This document shows, in pieces, positions 63,735-64,000 of a stretch of DNA of 64,000 nt. Below the pieces are notes generated by a model that was not told where the DNA came from, ran no database searches, and saw nothing but the letters and a program-made list of their open reading frames with translations. Location of the stretch: NCBI GenBank assembly GCA_026745465.1, contig JACYXH010000401.1:197501-261500 (forward strand). The letters are read 5' to 3'. Numbering within the stretch: the stretch's first letter is position 1; the number at the start of each line of letters is the position of its first letter. The DNA comes from Lota lota. Taxonomy: Eukaryota; Chordata; Actinopteri; Gadiformes; Lotidae. The position numbers were made by a program, and so were the translations under genes.

Positions 63735-64000
63735 CTGCAAGGCTTGGATGATATCGAATAAGGAATACGATGCTGGATTAACATAGGTTAAGAAACGATA
63801 AAACGATACATTACAAGTGAAACTAAACAACCACAGATTTGCTACTGGATGTGGAGCCCTCATAAATCATTTTTTAAACAGACAAGCAAAAAGGCCGTCC
63901 TTAAGGAACAGAAAAGAAAGGCATTTTGATTCGTCTTCGGTAAAGCTTGTGTGTGCACCAACTGTTTTTATTTAAAATGCTGAGTGAAATGTTTTGATGT

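Overview
The window looks like nuclear DNA from a ray-finned (teleost-type) fish. Genes are split by short introns. A globin X gene is present, which mammals lack. The DNA carries very many long (CA)n, (CT)n, poly-G and poly-C tracts, plus tRNA-derived SINE and MITE-like fragments. Such extreme microsatellite density recalls gadiform (cod-like) genomes, but that species guess is only an inference.

Six protein-coding genes were assembled exon by exon from splice sites, reading phase and family similarity. On the + strand: akt1 (12 coding exons, 5612-20095; the first coding exon lies upstream of the window), cep170b (18 coding exons, 25267-41191), pld4 (10 coding exons, 43424-46268, including a 51-base first exon) and srp14 (5 coding exons, 49354-50773). 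On the - strand: globin X (5 exons, 57442 down to 51804, complete) and the 3' half of a plekhg3-like RhoGEF (4 exons, 63734 down to 58803, running out of the window).

Layout: 1-5611 is akt1 intron full of repeats. 5612-20095 holds the akt1 PH domain, kinase domain and hydrophobic motif, with its 3' UTR to about 21.96 kb. 22.0-25.2 kb is intergenic and contains an unclassified GC-rich block and a probable cep170b promoter. 25.3-41.2 kb is cep170b, followed by a likely 1.8-kb 3' UTR. pld4 follows closely. 46.3-49.3 kb is a repeat island with tRNA-like copies and a fold-back element containing a minisatellite. srp14 and globin X converge at about 51 kb, and plekhg3 lies head-to-tail upstream of globin X.

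The order akt1-cep170b-pld4 matches the human 14q32.33 block (AKT1-ZBTB42-CEP170B-PLD4), which is why these genes are named as AKT1, CEP170B and PLD4 rather than as paralogues. No ZBTB42 was found. The genes do not form one pathway: they cover growth signalling (akt1), centrosome/microtubule structure (cep170b), lysosomal nucleic-acid degradation (pld4), protein targeting (srp14), a membrane-anchored haem protein (globin X) and Rho GTPase activation (plekhg3).

Points most worth a second look: an AT-AC (U12-type) intron and a GC-AG intron in cep170b, a tandem NAGNAG acceptor, splice sites built out of microsatellites in akt1 and cep170b, a YxxL sorting motif on the pld4 micro-exon, and the repeat island between pld4 and srp14.
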